From Rhodocyclaceae bacterium (GTDB taxonomy: Bacteria > Pseudomonadota > Gammaproteobacteria > Burkholderiales > Rhodocyclaceae), in contig WBUF01000020.1 of NCBI GenBank assembly GCA_008933825.1, positions 1 to 39,759 of the forward strand: a DNA stretch of 39,759 bases, in the 5' to 3' direction. The notes under the pieces were generated by a model. That model was given only the letters and a program-made list of their open reading frames with translations. It had not been told where the DNA came from and did not search any database. Position numbers and translations under genes: made by a program. Below, one piece after another: positions 1 to 8,306 of this stretch. The stretch's first letter is position 1; each line of letters begins with the position of its first letter.

Positions 1-641
1 ACTTTGTCGCGCGCCTGGCGCGCGCGCGCCGCGTCGCGATCGGGCCGCAGCAGCGAGGGCGACTGCGGCAGCGCCGCCAGCAGCGCCGCTTCGGCCGGCG
101 TCAGGCGCAGTGAAGGCTTGCCGAGATAGGCGCGGCTGGCCGCCTCGACGCCCTCGAGCACGCCGCCCATTGGCGCGAAGGTGAGATACAGCTCGAGAAT
201 GTCGCGCTTGGACAGGCGCAGCTCCAGCTGCAGCGCGCGCGCCATCTGGCGCAGCTTGCCGGGCACCGTGTGCGGCATCGGCTCGAGGAGGCGCGCCACC
301 TGCATGGTCAGCGTCGAGCCGCCGGAAACGATGCGGCCGCTGGCGATCCACTGCCCGGCGGCGCGCAGCAGGGCCACGGGATTCACGCCCGGGTGCAGGT
401 AAAAATAACGGTCTTCGAAACCGAGCAGCGCCTCGATGTAATAGGGCGAGACTTCCTCGAGGCGCACCGGATGGCGCCAGATGTGGCGCCGGTCAGGGAA
501 GGCGCGCAGCGGCGTGCCGTCGCGCGCCAGCACCAGCTGGGCGTGGCGCGCCGCGCGCCCGGGCAGGGGCGGCGGCCACAGCAGGTCGGCCAGCAGCAGC
601 AGGGCAAGACCGGCGGCCAGCACCAGCCGCAGGGTGCGCAT
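1..641 (-). CDS. pbpC: Penicillin-binding protein 1C, N-terminal part (cut by window edge)
   Basis: Bifunctional peptidoglycan glycosyltransferase/transpeptidase of the PBP1C type. Only about 213 N-terminal residues lie in the window; the rest, including the transpeptidase domain, continues beyond base 1. The start is ATG at 641-639, five bases past the macroglobulin stop (646-648), with a weak AAGG just upstream. Visible are an N-terminal hydrophobic anchor (residues about 3-24), the glycosyltransferase motif FEDRYFYLHPG with the presumed catalytic Glu76, and a second motif GGSTLTMQVARLL at about 108-119. The family polymerises lipid II at the outer face of the inner membrane. Pairing of pbpC with an alpha-2-macroglobulin gene is a well-known arrangement (pbpC-yfhM in E. 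coli) and strongly supports 1C over 1A or 1B. The two genes are certainly co-transcribed. Confidence 0.93.
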   Translation of the reverse strand, partial: MRTLRLVLAAGLALLLLADLLWPPPLPGRAARHAQLVLARDGTPLRAFPDRRHIWRHPVRLEEVSPYYIEALLGFEDRYFYLHPGVNPVALLRAAGQWIASGRIVSGGSTLTMQVARLLEPMPHTVPGKLRQMARALQLELRLSKRDILELYLTFAPMGGVLEGVEAASRAYLGKPSLRLTPAEAALLAALPQSPSLLRPDRDAARARQARDK

Positions 642-645
642 CGCC

Positions 646-3600
646 TTACGGCTTCGCCGCGCCCATGCCCTCGACGATCTCCAGCATGTCGCCGCCGCTG
701 CCCAGGCCATAGACCTGCGGCCGGTACATGTCTTCTACGAAGGTCGGCGGCACCACGAAGCGGCCCGGCGTGACGACGCGCGCGCGGTAGAAGAAGTTCA
801 TCTCCTGGCTCAGGCGCACCGCCACCACGAAGCGGTCATCGCGAAACTCGACGTGCTTGATGCGCCCGTCCTGCATCGCCTGGCGCGGGTCGATGCCGGC
901 GAGTGTCGTCCGCATCTGCTCGCCCTGCACCAGGTTGATGTTCTCGATCTCGAGCCCGGCCGGGATGGCGTCCACCACCAGCGCGTTGGGGTAGCGACCG
1001 GCGGTCTTGACGTGCACCCGCACCAGCACGCTTTCGCCCACGCGCAGCGCCCGCTTGCCGAGCGGCTGGCCGTCGGCGTCGAACCATTCGCGCCGGATGC
1101 TGAAGGCGTCGCTGCGCGCGGCCGGCATTTTCACCAGATTGCCGGCATAGTTCAGCTCGACGAAGAGCCGCTCCTTGTGCGTGTTGCGGATCGTCAGGCC
1201 GGCGCTGATCTCATCGGCGGAGGCGGGGCCGGTCTGCGCGCCCTTGCCGCCGAGCGGCTGCGGCTTGCCCGCGATGAGGCGCTGCGCCGTCCACGCGTCG
1301 CCGGCCCGGGTGGCGAATTGGCGGCCGAGCAGGAACAGGGCGAGCTTCTCCTGGGTGCTGAAGTAGCGGTTGTGCTCCATCTCGCCGGCCACCTGGTCGA
1401 CCAGACTCTCCCGGCCCCGCGGCGTCAGGCCGTGCTTTTCCAGCAGGACGTACATCAGAGCCGCATCGCGCAGGCTGCTGCCGTAATCGCCCCACCAGGC
1501 GTTGTCCTTGCGCGGGAGCTTCAGGCCGGCCTCGAGGGCGCTTTGCGCGCGCGGCTCATCTCCCATCAGCTGGAGGGCGAGGCCGAGCTGCACCAAGCTC
1601 AGGCCGGAGTGGGCGGCGGCCTGCGATTCATGCAGCTGGCGCAAGGTGGCGAGCGGCGCCTTGCCCTGGCGCGCCAGCACGTAGGCACCGAAGGCCAGCA
1701 CGCCGAAGCGGCCGGAGCCGGCGTAGCGGTAGTCGTTCCACACCGAATTTTCGTTGTACTTCACCGGTCCGCTCGGCAGGCCGGCGACGCCCTCCTGCAG
1801 GCCCTTGAGGAGGAAGGCGACGGCCTGCTTTTCCATGTGCGCCGGTACGTTGAAGCCTTGCTCGCGCGCATCAAGCAGGAACTGGGCGACGTAGGCGGAG
1901 AGCCAGTACTGGGATTCGGACAGATTGCCCCACAGGCTGAAGCCGCCATTGGGCGCCTGCATGCCGGCGAGGCGTCCGATGGCCTTGTCGATCATCTGGG
2001 CGCGCTCGGCCTGCGTATAGGGCTTGAGGCCGAACTGGCGGGCGGCCGCCTCGTCGATGAAGACGTGCGGATAGGCGGTGCTGGTGGTCTGCTCGGCGCA
2101 GCCGTAGGGGTAAGTGAGCAGGCCGTGCACGGCGCTGCGCACGTCGATCGGCGCCTGGTCGGAAACGGTCAGCGAGGCGGCGACACTCTGGCGCAGCAGG
2201 CCGCTCAGGTCGGCCTCGCGGAGCTCGACGCTCTCGCCCGGCGCCACGGTCAGGCGGCGGCGTACCGACTGGCGCGGCGTGGGCGCCTGCACCTGCAGCG
2301 GGAAGCGGCGCTCGAACTTCGCCTGCGCGCCGAGCACGCGCACCTGCACCTCGGCCAGCCCGAGGGCCATGCCGGCCTCGAGCGGCACACGCAGGACGCG
2401 CTTTTGCTGATCCTTCAGCGTGATCTTCTGCGAGCCGTTGCGGATCAGCAGGCCATCGCGGCTGCTCACCGAGATGGCCAGCGCCTGGCTCGCGCCGGAG
2501 AGGTTCTGCACATCGAGCGCGAGGAGCGCGCTGTCGCCCACGGACAGAAAGCGCGGCGTCGCCAGCTCCACCACCAGGGGCGCGGCGACGGTGACTTGCG
2601 CCTCCTGCATGCCGAAGCGATCGTCGGTCGCCGCCACCGCCATCAGGCGCAGCGCGCCATTGAAATCGGGCAGCGGCAGGCTGATCTGCGCCTCGCCCTT
2701 CGCATCCAGCGCCACCGGCCCGCTGAAGAGGTCGACCAGGCGCACCTTGCTCGGCAGGCTGCGCGTGGGCTTGGGAGCCGCATCGCCGCCCCACTTGAGC
2801 TTTCCCTTCTGGCCGGCCATCTGCTCGATCAGGCGGCCGTAGAGGTCGTAGGCATCGGCGCCGTAGCGCAGCTTGCCGAAGAAGAAGGCGAAGGGATCGG
2901 GGCTGGCGAAGCGCGTGATGTTGAGAATCCCCATATCCACCGCGGAGAGGGTCACGACGGCCTTGCCGCCTGCCGCCTGCGGCACGCGCACCTTCACCTT
3001 GAGCGGCTGGTTCGGTTCCAGCTTCTGCGGCGCATCGAGATGCACGTCGAGGCGGCGCTCGGCACGCGCGAGCGGCAGGTGCACGAGGCCGAGTGCGCGC
3101 GCCGGGGTGATCTTCTCGTCGGCGTTGCCGGGCCGCAGCACCATCACCGCAACATACAGGTCGTGGCGCTTCCATTCCTTGTCGAGCGCAATGTCGACGA
3201 CGCTGCCGCCGGCGGGGATGGAGAGGCGGCGCGCCCAGAGTGTCTTGTTGCCCTCCACCGTCACCAGCGCCTCGCCGGCATGCGGCGGCGTGATGGTCAG
3301 GCGCACCTTGTCGCCGTCGGCATAGGCGGGCTTGTCGAGCTTGAGCGCGACGCGGTCCGGCCGCACGCCCTGCGTCTCGTCCTCCTTGGCCGACCAACCG
3401 GCGTAAAAGCGATAGCGCGCCGTGAGTCCGGTCTGCGGGTCGAGCACCTCGAGGCGGTAGCGCCCGTACTTCACCGGCAGGTTCAGCTTGCCGCGCGCAC
3501 CGGCGGGAAAACTGAGCTGGGCCGTTGCCACCAGCTCGTCGGTTTCGCTGAAGCCGGCGTGCCAGCCACGCTGATCGTCGAAACGCCAGTAGTAGTTGCG

Positions 3601-5793
3601 GCTCTCGCGAAACAGGCGCACCGGCAAGGCTTCGCCGGCCATCAGGGCGGCGGCGCTGTCGGCGCGCACCACCTCGAAGGCGGCGAGGGCGTTTTCACGC
3701 GCGTAGGCGCCGGCGAACAGCGGGCGCACGCCCACCATCACCGGCGCCGGCCAGACGACGCGCTCGATGCTGCGCACGACGGGGCGTCCGCCGCTCTCCA
3801 GCAGGCTGAGCGTCGCGCGCACGGTGAAGGGCGAGCGGCGCTTGGCAACGGATTGGAGATCGACATCCAGGCCGGCCCGGCCGGCATCGTCGAGCTGCGC
3901 CTCGGCCAGCTCGACGCGCGTGCGAACGCTGTCCTCGTCGGCATCGCCGAATTCGAAGCCGGGCAGCTCGCGCGCAAGGGGACTGCGGTTGCGCTCGAGG
4001 TTGGCCACGCCGAGCAGGCGGTTGCCGGCGGCGGGCGCGCCGTAAAGGTAGCGGCCGCTCGCGTCGATGCGCCACCCCTTGGCGGCGTCGAGCGGCGCGG
4101 ACGCATCGGCGAGCTCCAGCTTCATGCGCTCGGGGAGAAATTCCTCGACGCTGAAGCGCAGGCGGGTGCTGGCCAGGCGGGCGGCGGGGTCCGCGCGCAG
4201 CTCGAGATCCCAGCTGCCGGTCGCGGCATCGGCCGGCAATTCGATGGCGCGCCGGTAGTAGCCGGGGAAGGCGGCATCCGGCTGCCAGGTGGCGCTCCAC
4301 TGCGTCTTGCCGTCGGGCCGGCGCAGGACCGCCTGCACCGGCTGCGCGGGCACGGCGCGTCCGTCGGCGTCACGCGCGATGACCGAGACGTCGAAGCGCT
4401 CGCCCGGCCGGTACAGGTCGCGTCCGCTGTAGGCGAACAGGCGCACCGGCGCAAAGGGCATGCCAGCGACGTCGAATTCGGCCAGATCGAGCGCCGGCTC
4501 CCTGAAGGCGACGAGCGAGAGGTGCGCGCCCTTTTTCGCCACCAGCAGGCGGGCGGCCTTCGGCCGCTCGGCGAAGGCGCTGTGCCCGTCGCTGTCGGTT
4601 TCGCTGTGCGCCAGCACCTTGCCGCCGGCATCGAGCCAGCTCAGCTCGACACCGGACACCGCTTTGCCGCTCGAGAGCGAGCTGACGTAGGCATCGGCGC
4701 CGCTGTCGGCGTACTGGCGCAGGTGCAGGCCCAGATCGCTGACGTAGAAATACGTGACCTGATAGTCGTAGCGAAAGCGGTTCGGCTGCGACATCACGGC
4801 GATATAGACGCCCGGCTCGCGCAGGGCGGGGATGGATTCCACCGGAATGAAGGTGACGGCGCGGCGGTTCGGCTTTTGCTCGGTGAGAAAGCGGCCGACG
4901 AAGACGCTCTCGGTCATCTTGTGCAACTGGTCGAGCGCCCAGCCATCGACAGCGCCATTCAGGCGCAGGCCGCGCGGATAGCCGCCAAGCGCCTCCTCGC
5001 CCGCCTCCTCATCCTGTGCCGCCGGGGCCGGACCGGCCAGCACCTTTTCAAGAAAGCCCGGCAGCCGGTCGGCCTGAACCTTGAGAAACTGGATGTCCAC
5101 CTCGGGCATATTCACCGTGGTGACGGGCAGGCCGCCATTTTGTGCTGCCGGCAGCACCATGCCGCGGCTGGAAAAATAGAACTCCGGCGCCACCGCCGCC
5201 GTGAGAATCGAATAGCGCGTCTCCGCATCGAGCTTCGCTTCCCCCCGTTGCGGCAGGCCGGCCTGCACGCGCACGACATAGCGGGTTTGCGGCTTGATGT
5301 GGGGGAAGAACAGCAGGCGCGGATTTTCCCCGACCACCCAGGCGCCCGCCACCGGCCGCCCGCCCTCGAGCGCGGTGTCCTGCTCGCTGCGGCTGACCCG
5401 GCCCTGGGCCTGTCCGGGCTGGCGCGCGCTGCCGTCCTCTTCGCCTTCCACGATCTCGTCCTCGCTACCCTCGTCTTCGGAGCGGGAGGGCGCGGGCCGG
5501 TGCGCTGCGCCGGCCGGCATTTCCAGCACCTGGACAAACTTGCCGTAGTCGGTCTTGGCATCGAGCGGCTGGCTGAAGGTGAGCGCCAGCGCGGGCGTGC
5601 CGTCCAATTCACGATGCGCGCCGTCGACCACCTCGAAGCGCACGCCCTCACCGGCCGGTGCGTCCTGCGCCGCGCCGCGCAGCTTCTGCACGAGAAAGTA
5701 GCCGCCGCCGGCCAGCAGCACGACCACCACCACGAGGACGATGAGCGCCATGCCCGACTGGCCGGATTTGTCCGTGTGGATACGATGCGACAT
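646..5793 (-). CDS. Bacterial alpha-2-macroglobulin (YfhM/ECAM type), transmembrane-anchored
   Basis: A 1715-residue periplasmic protease-trap protein. The start is ATG at 5793, placed by a perfect AGGAGG seven bases upstream; the frame stays open further 5' but that part is not coding. Residues about 15-36 form one hydrophobic segment followed by KLRG, with no lipobox cysteine, so the protein is probably held by an uncleaved inner-membrane anchor. E. coli YfhM (about 1650 residues) is instead a lipoprotein. The thioester motif is present as GCAEQ with Cys1232 and Gln1235, so covalent trapping should be possible. Macroglobulin domains make up the first 1100 residues and the thioester/helical domain and receptor-like C-terminus the rest. 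It overlaps nothing and is followed after four bases by pbpC, matching the known idea that the pair guards and repairs the wall after protease attack. Its promoter must lie in 5794-5967, shared with the divergent response regulator. Confidence 0.95.
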   Translation of the reverse strand: MSHRIHTDKSGQSGMALIVLVVVVVLLAGGGYFLVQKLRGAAQDAPAGEGVRFEVVDGAHRELDGTPALALTFSQPLDAKTDYGKFVQVLEMPAGAAHRPAPSRSEDEGSEDEIVEGEEDGSARQPGQAQGRVSRSEQDTALEGGRPVAGAWVVGENPRLLFFPHIKPQTRYVVRVQAGLPQRGEAKLDAETRYSILTAAVAPEFYFSSRGMVLPAAQNGGLPVTTVNMPEVDIQFLKVQADRLPGFLEKVLAGPAPAAQDEEAGEEALGGYPRGLRLNGAVDGWALDQLHKMTESVFVGRFLTEQKPNRRAVTFIPVESIPALREPGVYIAVMSQPNRFRYDYQVTYFYVSDLGLHLRQYADSGADAYVSSLSSGKAVSGVELSWLDAGGKVLAHSETDSDGHSAFAERPKAARLLVAKKGAHLSLVAFREPALDLAEFDVAGMPFAPVRLFAYSGRDLYRPGERFDVSVIARDADGRAVPAQPVQAVLRRPDGKTQWSATWQPDAAFPGYYRRAIELPADAATGSWDLELRADPAARLASTRLRFSVEEFLPERMKLELADASAPLDAAKGWRIDASGRYLYGAPAAGNRLLGVANLERNRSPLARELPGFEFGDADEDSVRTRVELAEAQLDDAGRAGLDVDLQSVAKRRSPFTVRATLSLLESGGRPVVRSIERVVWPAPVMVGVRPLFAGAYARENALAAFEVVRADSAAALMAGEALPVRLFRESRNYYWRFDDQRGWHAGFSETDELVATAQLSFPAGARGKLNLPVKYGRYRLEVLDPQTGLTARYRFYAGWSAKEDETQGVRPDRVALKLDKPAYADGDKVRLTITPPHAGEALVTVEGNKTLWARRLSIPAGGSVVDIALDKEWKRHDLYVAVMVLRPGNADEKITPARALGLVHLPLARAERRLDVHLDAPQKLEPNQPLKVKVRVPQAAGGKAVVTLSAVDMGILNITRFASPDPFAFFFGKLRYGADAYDLYGRLIEQMAGQKGKLKWGGDAAPKPTRSLPSKVRLVDLFSGPVALDAKGEAQISLPLPDFNGALRLMAVAATDDRFGMQEAQVTVAAPLVVELATPRFLSVGDSALLALDVQNLSGASQALAISVSSRDGLLIRNGSQKITLKDQQKRVLRVPLEAGMALGLAEVQVRVLGAQAKFERRFPLQVQAPTPRQSVRRRLTVAPGESVELREADLSGLLRQSVAASLTVSDQAPIDVRSAVHGLLTYPYGCAEQTTSTAYPHVFIDEAAARQFGLKPYTQAERAQMIDKAIGRLAGMQAPNGGFSLWGNLSESQYWLSAYVAQFLLDAREQGFNVPAHMEKQAVAFLLKGLQEGVAGLPSGPVKYNENSVWNDYRYAGSGRFGVLAFGAYVLARQGKAPLATLRQLHESQAAAHSGLSLVQLGLALQLMGDEPRAQSALEAGLKLPRKDNAWWGDYGSSLRDAALMYVLLEKHGLTPRGRESLVDQVAGEMEHNRYFSTQEKLALFLLGRQFATRAGDAWTAQRLIAGKPQPLGGKGAQTGPASADEISAGLTIRNTHKERLFVELNYAGNLVKMPAARSDAFSIRREWFDADGQPLGKRALRVGESVLVRVHVKTAGRYPNALVVDAIPAGLEIENINLVQGEQMRTTLAGIDPRQAMQDGRIKHVEFRDDRFVVAVRLSQEMNFFYRARVVTPGRFVVPPTFVEDMYRPQVYGLGSGGDMLEIVEGMGAAKP

Positions 5794-5867
5794 GTTGCCT
5801 CCTGATGAATTCTGGATATCCATTATGGATGGCGCTTGCGCGCACATCTTGCCGGCATTGAACCGCC

Positions 5868-5921
5868 AAATTGTGCCGCAGTCGCGCCATTCTGCGGGGA
5901 AACCCGCGAAAAATTGTGGCG
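5868..5921. promoter_or_regulatory. Direct repeat pair in divergent intergenic region, possible regulator sites
   Basis: Two near-identical 11-mers, AAATTGTGCCG (5868-5878) and AAATTGTGGCG (5911-5921), start 43 bp apart, about four helical turns. Between them is a small stem GCGGG-GAAA-CCCGC (5894-5907). They sit between the macroglobulin gene and the response-regulator gene. OmpR-family regulators bind direct repeats, so autoregulation or macroglobulin control by the adjacent regulator is plausible. Nothing in the sequence proves binding. Confidence 0.35.
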
Positions 5922-5955
5922 AACTGATGATCATCCTCCGCCGGACGGAATTCGG

Positions 5956-5968
5956 TATAGTCTGCGCA
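5956..5968 (+). promoter_or_regulatory. -10 element giving a probable leaderless start for the response regulator
   Basis: TATAGT (5956-5961) lies six bases before the ATG at 5968, so transcription would begin at or beside the A of the start codon. No Shine-Dalgarno sequence is present just before this ATG. No good -35 hexamer is seen at 16-18 bp, which fits an activator-dependent promoter. Confidence 0.45.
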
Positions 5969-6657
5969 TGCCCAAACGCATCGCCATCGTCGAGGACGAA
6001 GCCGCCATCCGCGCCAACTACGCGGAGGCGCTGGCGCGCCAGGGCTACGAGGTCGCCGCCTACGCCGGCCGGCCCGAGGCGCTGGCGGCCTTCCGCACAC
6101 GCCTGCCCGACCTGGCGGTGATCGACATCGGCCTGGGCGACGAGCCGGAGGGCGGCTTCGAGCTGTGCCGCGAGTTGCGCGCGCTGAGCCCGCGCCTGCC
6201 GATCATCTTCCTCTCGGCGCGCGATTCCGACTTCGACATCGTCTCCGGCCTGCGCCTCGGCGCCGACGACTACCTGACCAAGGACATCAGCCTGCCGCAC
6301 CTCACGGCGCGCATCGCTGCGCTGTTTCGTCGCGTCGAGGTGCTGGGCGAACCGGCGGCGGCGGAAGAAGTGCTCGAGCGCGGACCGCTGCGGCTCGATG
6401 CCAAGCGCATCAGTGTCACCTGGAACGCCGTGCCGGTGGAACTGACTTTGACCGAGTTCTGGATGGTGCACACCCTGGCGAAGTTCCCCGGCCACGTGAA
6501 GGACCGCGACCAGCTCATGCACGACGCCAGGCTGGTGGTGGACGAGGGCACCATCACTTCCCACGTCAAGCGCATCCGTCGCAAGTTCCAGGCCGTCGAT
6601 CCGGCGTTCGACCGCATCGACACGGTGTACGGCATGGGCTACCGCTGGAAGGCATGA
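5968..6657 (+). CDS. OmpR-family response regulator, 'proteobacterial dedicated sortase system' type
   Basis: A 229-residue DNA-binding response regulator. The receiver domain (about 3-118) has the acidic cluster VEDE near residue 8, the phospho-acceptor Asp53 in AVIDIG, and the conserved Lys in DYLTKD. A winged-helix OmpR/PhoB output domain occupies about 135-228 and ends in YGMGYRWKA. The sequence closely recalls the TIGR03787 family (response regulator of the proteobacterial sortase system), including FLSARDSDFDIVSGLRLGAD and the LTEFWMVH block; this is from memory of the family, not a search. The ATG at 5968 is preferred because the receiver domain starts there; the upstream extension is not conserved-looking. 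The stop overlaps the kinase start by ATGA. It probably controls its own operon, the divergent macroglobulin-pbpC genes, or both. Confidence 0.9.
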   Translation: MPKRIAIVEDEAAIRANYAEALARQGYEVAAYAGRPEALAAFRTRLPDLAVIDIGLGDEPEGGFELCRELRALSPRLPIIFLSARDSDFDIVSGLRLGADDYLTKDISLPHLTARIAALFRRVEVLGEPAAAEEVLERGPLRLDAKRISVTWNAVPVELTLTEFWMVHTLAKFPGHVKDRDQLMHDARLVVDEGTITSHVKRIRRKFQAVDPAFDRIDTVYGMGYRWKA

Positions 6658-8297
6658 ATTTCAGAATCACCTTGCGGCTCAAGCTGGCGCTGGTCGCGCT
6701 GACCCTGCTCGCCCTGCCCTGGGTGGGCTGGCGCTACGTGCAGGAGATGGAGCGCTTTCTGCTCGAGGCGCAGCAGCAGGCGCTGCTGGCGACGGCGCGC
6801 GCCGTCGCCACCGCCCTGCACGAGCGGCCGCAGCTCATGCGCGTCAAGCCGGCGCCGAGCGACGCGGCGCGCCGCGGCGCCGAGGAGAGCCTGAAACAGG
6901 CGGCCGAGCTGGCCGAGAAGAGCGGCCAGCCGGTGGTGGTGGAGGAGATCGGCCGCGAGTCCGGCGTCTCGGAGCAGCAGTCGGTGGCGGAGATCGGCGC
7001 CATCCTGCGCGGCCTGGAGCGCTCGACTTCGCGCATCTGGGTGGTGAACCGCGAGCTCAAGCTGCTGGCGCTGGCCGGCAGCCTGAAGCCGCAGGCGGCG
7101 CCGGAGAACGGCGAGGGCGCCGCGCGGTTATGGCGCGACATCCTCGCCCGTGTCGTGCCGCGTCCGGCCGAGGATTTCGACGAGGCGCTGGATGAAGACG
7201 TGCTCGGCACCGGGCGCGAGATCGCCCATGCCTTGCTCGGCGCGCCGGCGACGCGGCTGCGCAACAGCGCCGACGGCCGTGCCGTCATCGTCTCGGCGGC
7301 GCATCCGATCTGGAGCGGCGACAACGTGGTCGGCGCCGTGGTCGTCGAGGAGACCACGCACTCGATCCTCGCCGTGCGCAGCCAGGCGTTGGAGCGCCTG
7401 CTGCTCGCGACCATCGTGGTGTTCGCGCTCGCCGCCGCCGTGCTGCTCGGCTTCGCCACGCGCTTGTCGAGCCGCATTCGCCGCCTGCGCGACGAAGCGG
7501 AGAGCGCGGTCGACGCGCGCGGCCGGCTCAAGCGCCTCGTCTCAGGCTCACTGGCCGGCGACGAGATCGGCGACCTGTCGCGCAGCTTCTCCGCCGTGCT
7601 GGATAAGCTGTCGCAGCACCACGGCTACCTCGAGAGCCTGGCCGGGCGCCTGTCGCACGAACTGCGCACGCCGATCGCGGTGGTGCGCTCCTCGCTGGAG
7701 AACCTCCGGCTGGAGAGCGATCCGGCGCAGCGGCAGGTCTATCTCGGGCGCGCCGAGGAGGGCCTGTCGCGCCTGTCGAAGATCCTCACGCGCATGAGCG
7801 AGGCGACGCGCCTCGAGCAGAGCCTGGCGAGCGAGGCGCGCGTGCGCTTCGATCTCGCGGAGGTGGCGCGGGAATGCGTGAATGGCTACCGCCTCGCCTA
7901 CCCCCAGCAGGCATTCGATCTGGACGCGCCGGCGCGGCCCGTGCTCGTCGATGGCTCGCCCGACCTCTTCGCACAGCTGCTCGACAAGCTGGCGGCCAAC
8001 GCAGCGGATTTCGGTCGGCCCGGCTCGCCAATCCGCCTCGTGCTGGCCGAAGAAGGTGGCCAGGCGCGGCTCTCTGTGACGAACAGCGGGCTGCCGATTC
8101 CGCCGGCAATCGAGGGACGGCTGTTCGGATCGATGGTCTCGGCGCGCGCCGAGGGCGGCGACGATCCCCACCTCGGCCTCGGCCTCTACATCGCGCGCCT
8201 GATCGCCGAATTCCACGGCGGCAGCATCGCCGCCGCCAACCTGCCCGACGGCAGCGGCGTGTCGGTGAGACTGACTTTTCCGCTCGCCTGCGGGTAA
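6654..8297 (+). CDS. Sensor histidine kinase, partner of the preceding regulator
   Basis: A 547-residue membrane histidine kinase whose ATG overlaps the regulator stop by four bases (ATGA), so the two are translated together. It has a transmembrane helix at about 8-24, a periplasmic sensor region of about 220 residues, a second helix at about 244-263, a HAMP-like linker, and the H-box SHELRTP with phospho-acceptor His335. The N-box reads LDKLAANAADF and the G-box HLGLGLYIARLIAEFHGG. It fits the TIGR03785 'dedicated sortase system' kinase group suggested by its partner, though no LPXTG sortase or substrate is seen in this window. The stimulus is unknown; the periplasmic domain next to wall-related genes suggests envelope sensing. 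Confidence 0.88.
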   Translation: MNFRITLRLKLALVALTLLALPWVGWRYVQEMERFLLEAQQQALLATARAVATALHERPQLMRVKPAPSDAARRGAEESLKQAAELAEKSGQPVVVEEIGRESGVSEQQSVAEIGAILRGLERSTSRIWVVNRELKLLALAGSLKPQAAPENGEGAARLWRDILARVVPRPAEDFDEALDEDVLGTGREIAHALLGAPATRLRNSADGRAVIVSAAHPIWSGDNVVGAVVVEETTHSILAVRSQALERLLLATIVVFALAAAVLLGFATRLSSRIRRLRDEAESAVDARGRLKRLVSGSLAGDEIGDLSRSFSAVLDKLSQHHGYLESLAGRLSHELRTPIAVVRSSLENLRLESDPAQRQVYLGRAEEGLSRLSKILTRMSEATRLEQSLASEARVRFDLAEVARECVNGYRLAYPQQAFDLDAPARPVLVDGSPDLFAQLLDKLAANAADFGRPGSPIRLVLAEEGGQARLSVTNSGLPIPPAIEGRLFGSMVSARAEGGDDPHLGLGLYIARLIAEFHGGSIAAANLPDGSGVSVRLTFPLACG

Positions 8298-8306
8298 CAT
8301 GCCCGG

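Noticed and set aside
481..5805. 1774-codon open frame on the plus strand opposite the macroglobulin gene
   Set aside because: It mirrors a real gene's codon pattern in very GC-rich DNA; the product is Arg/Ala/His-rich low complexity with no domain, and the minus-strand gene has a ribosome site and a thioester motif.
5794..6564. 5' extension of the macroglobulin frame over the response-regulator gene
   Set aside because: The AGGAGG-preceded ATG at 5793 followed by a membrane anchor is the natural start, and the extension is antisense to the regulator.
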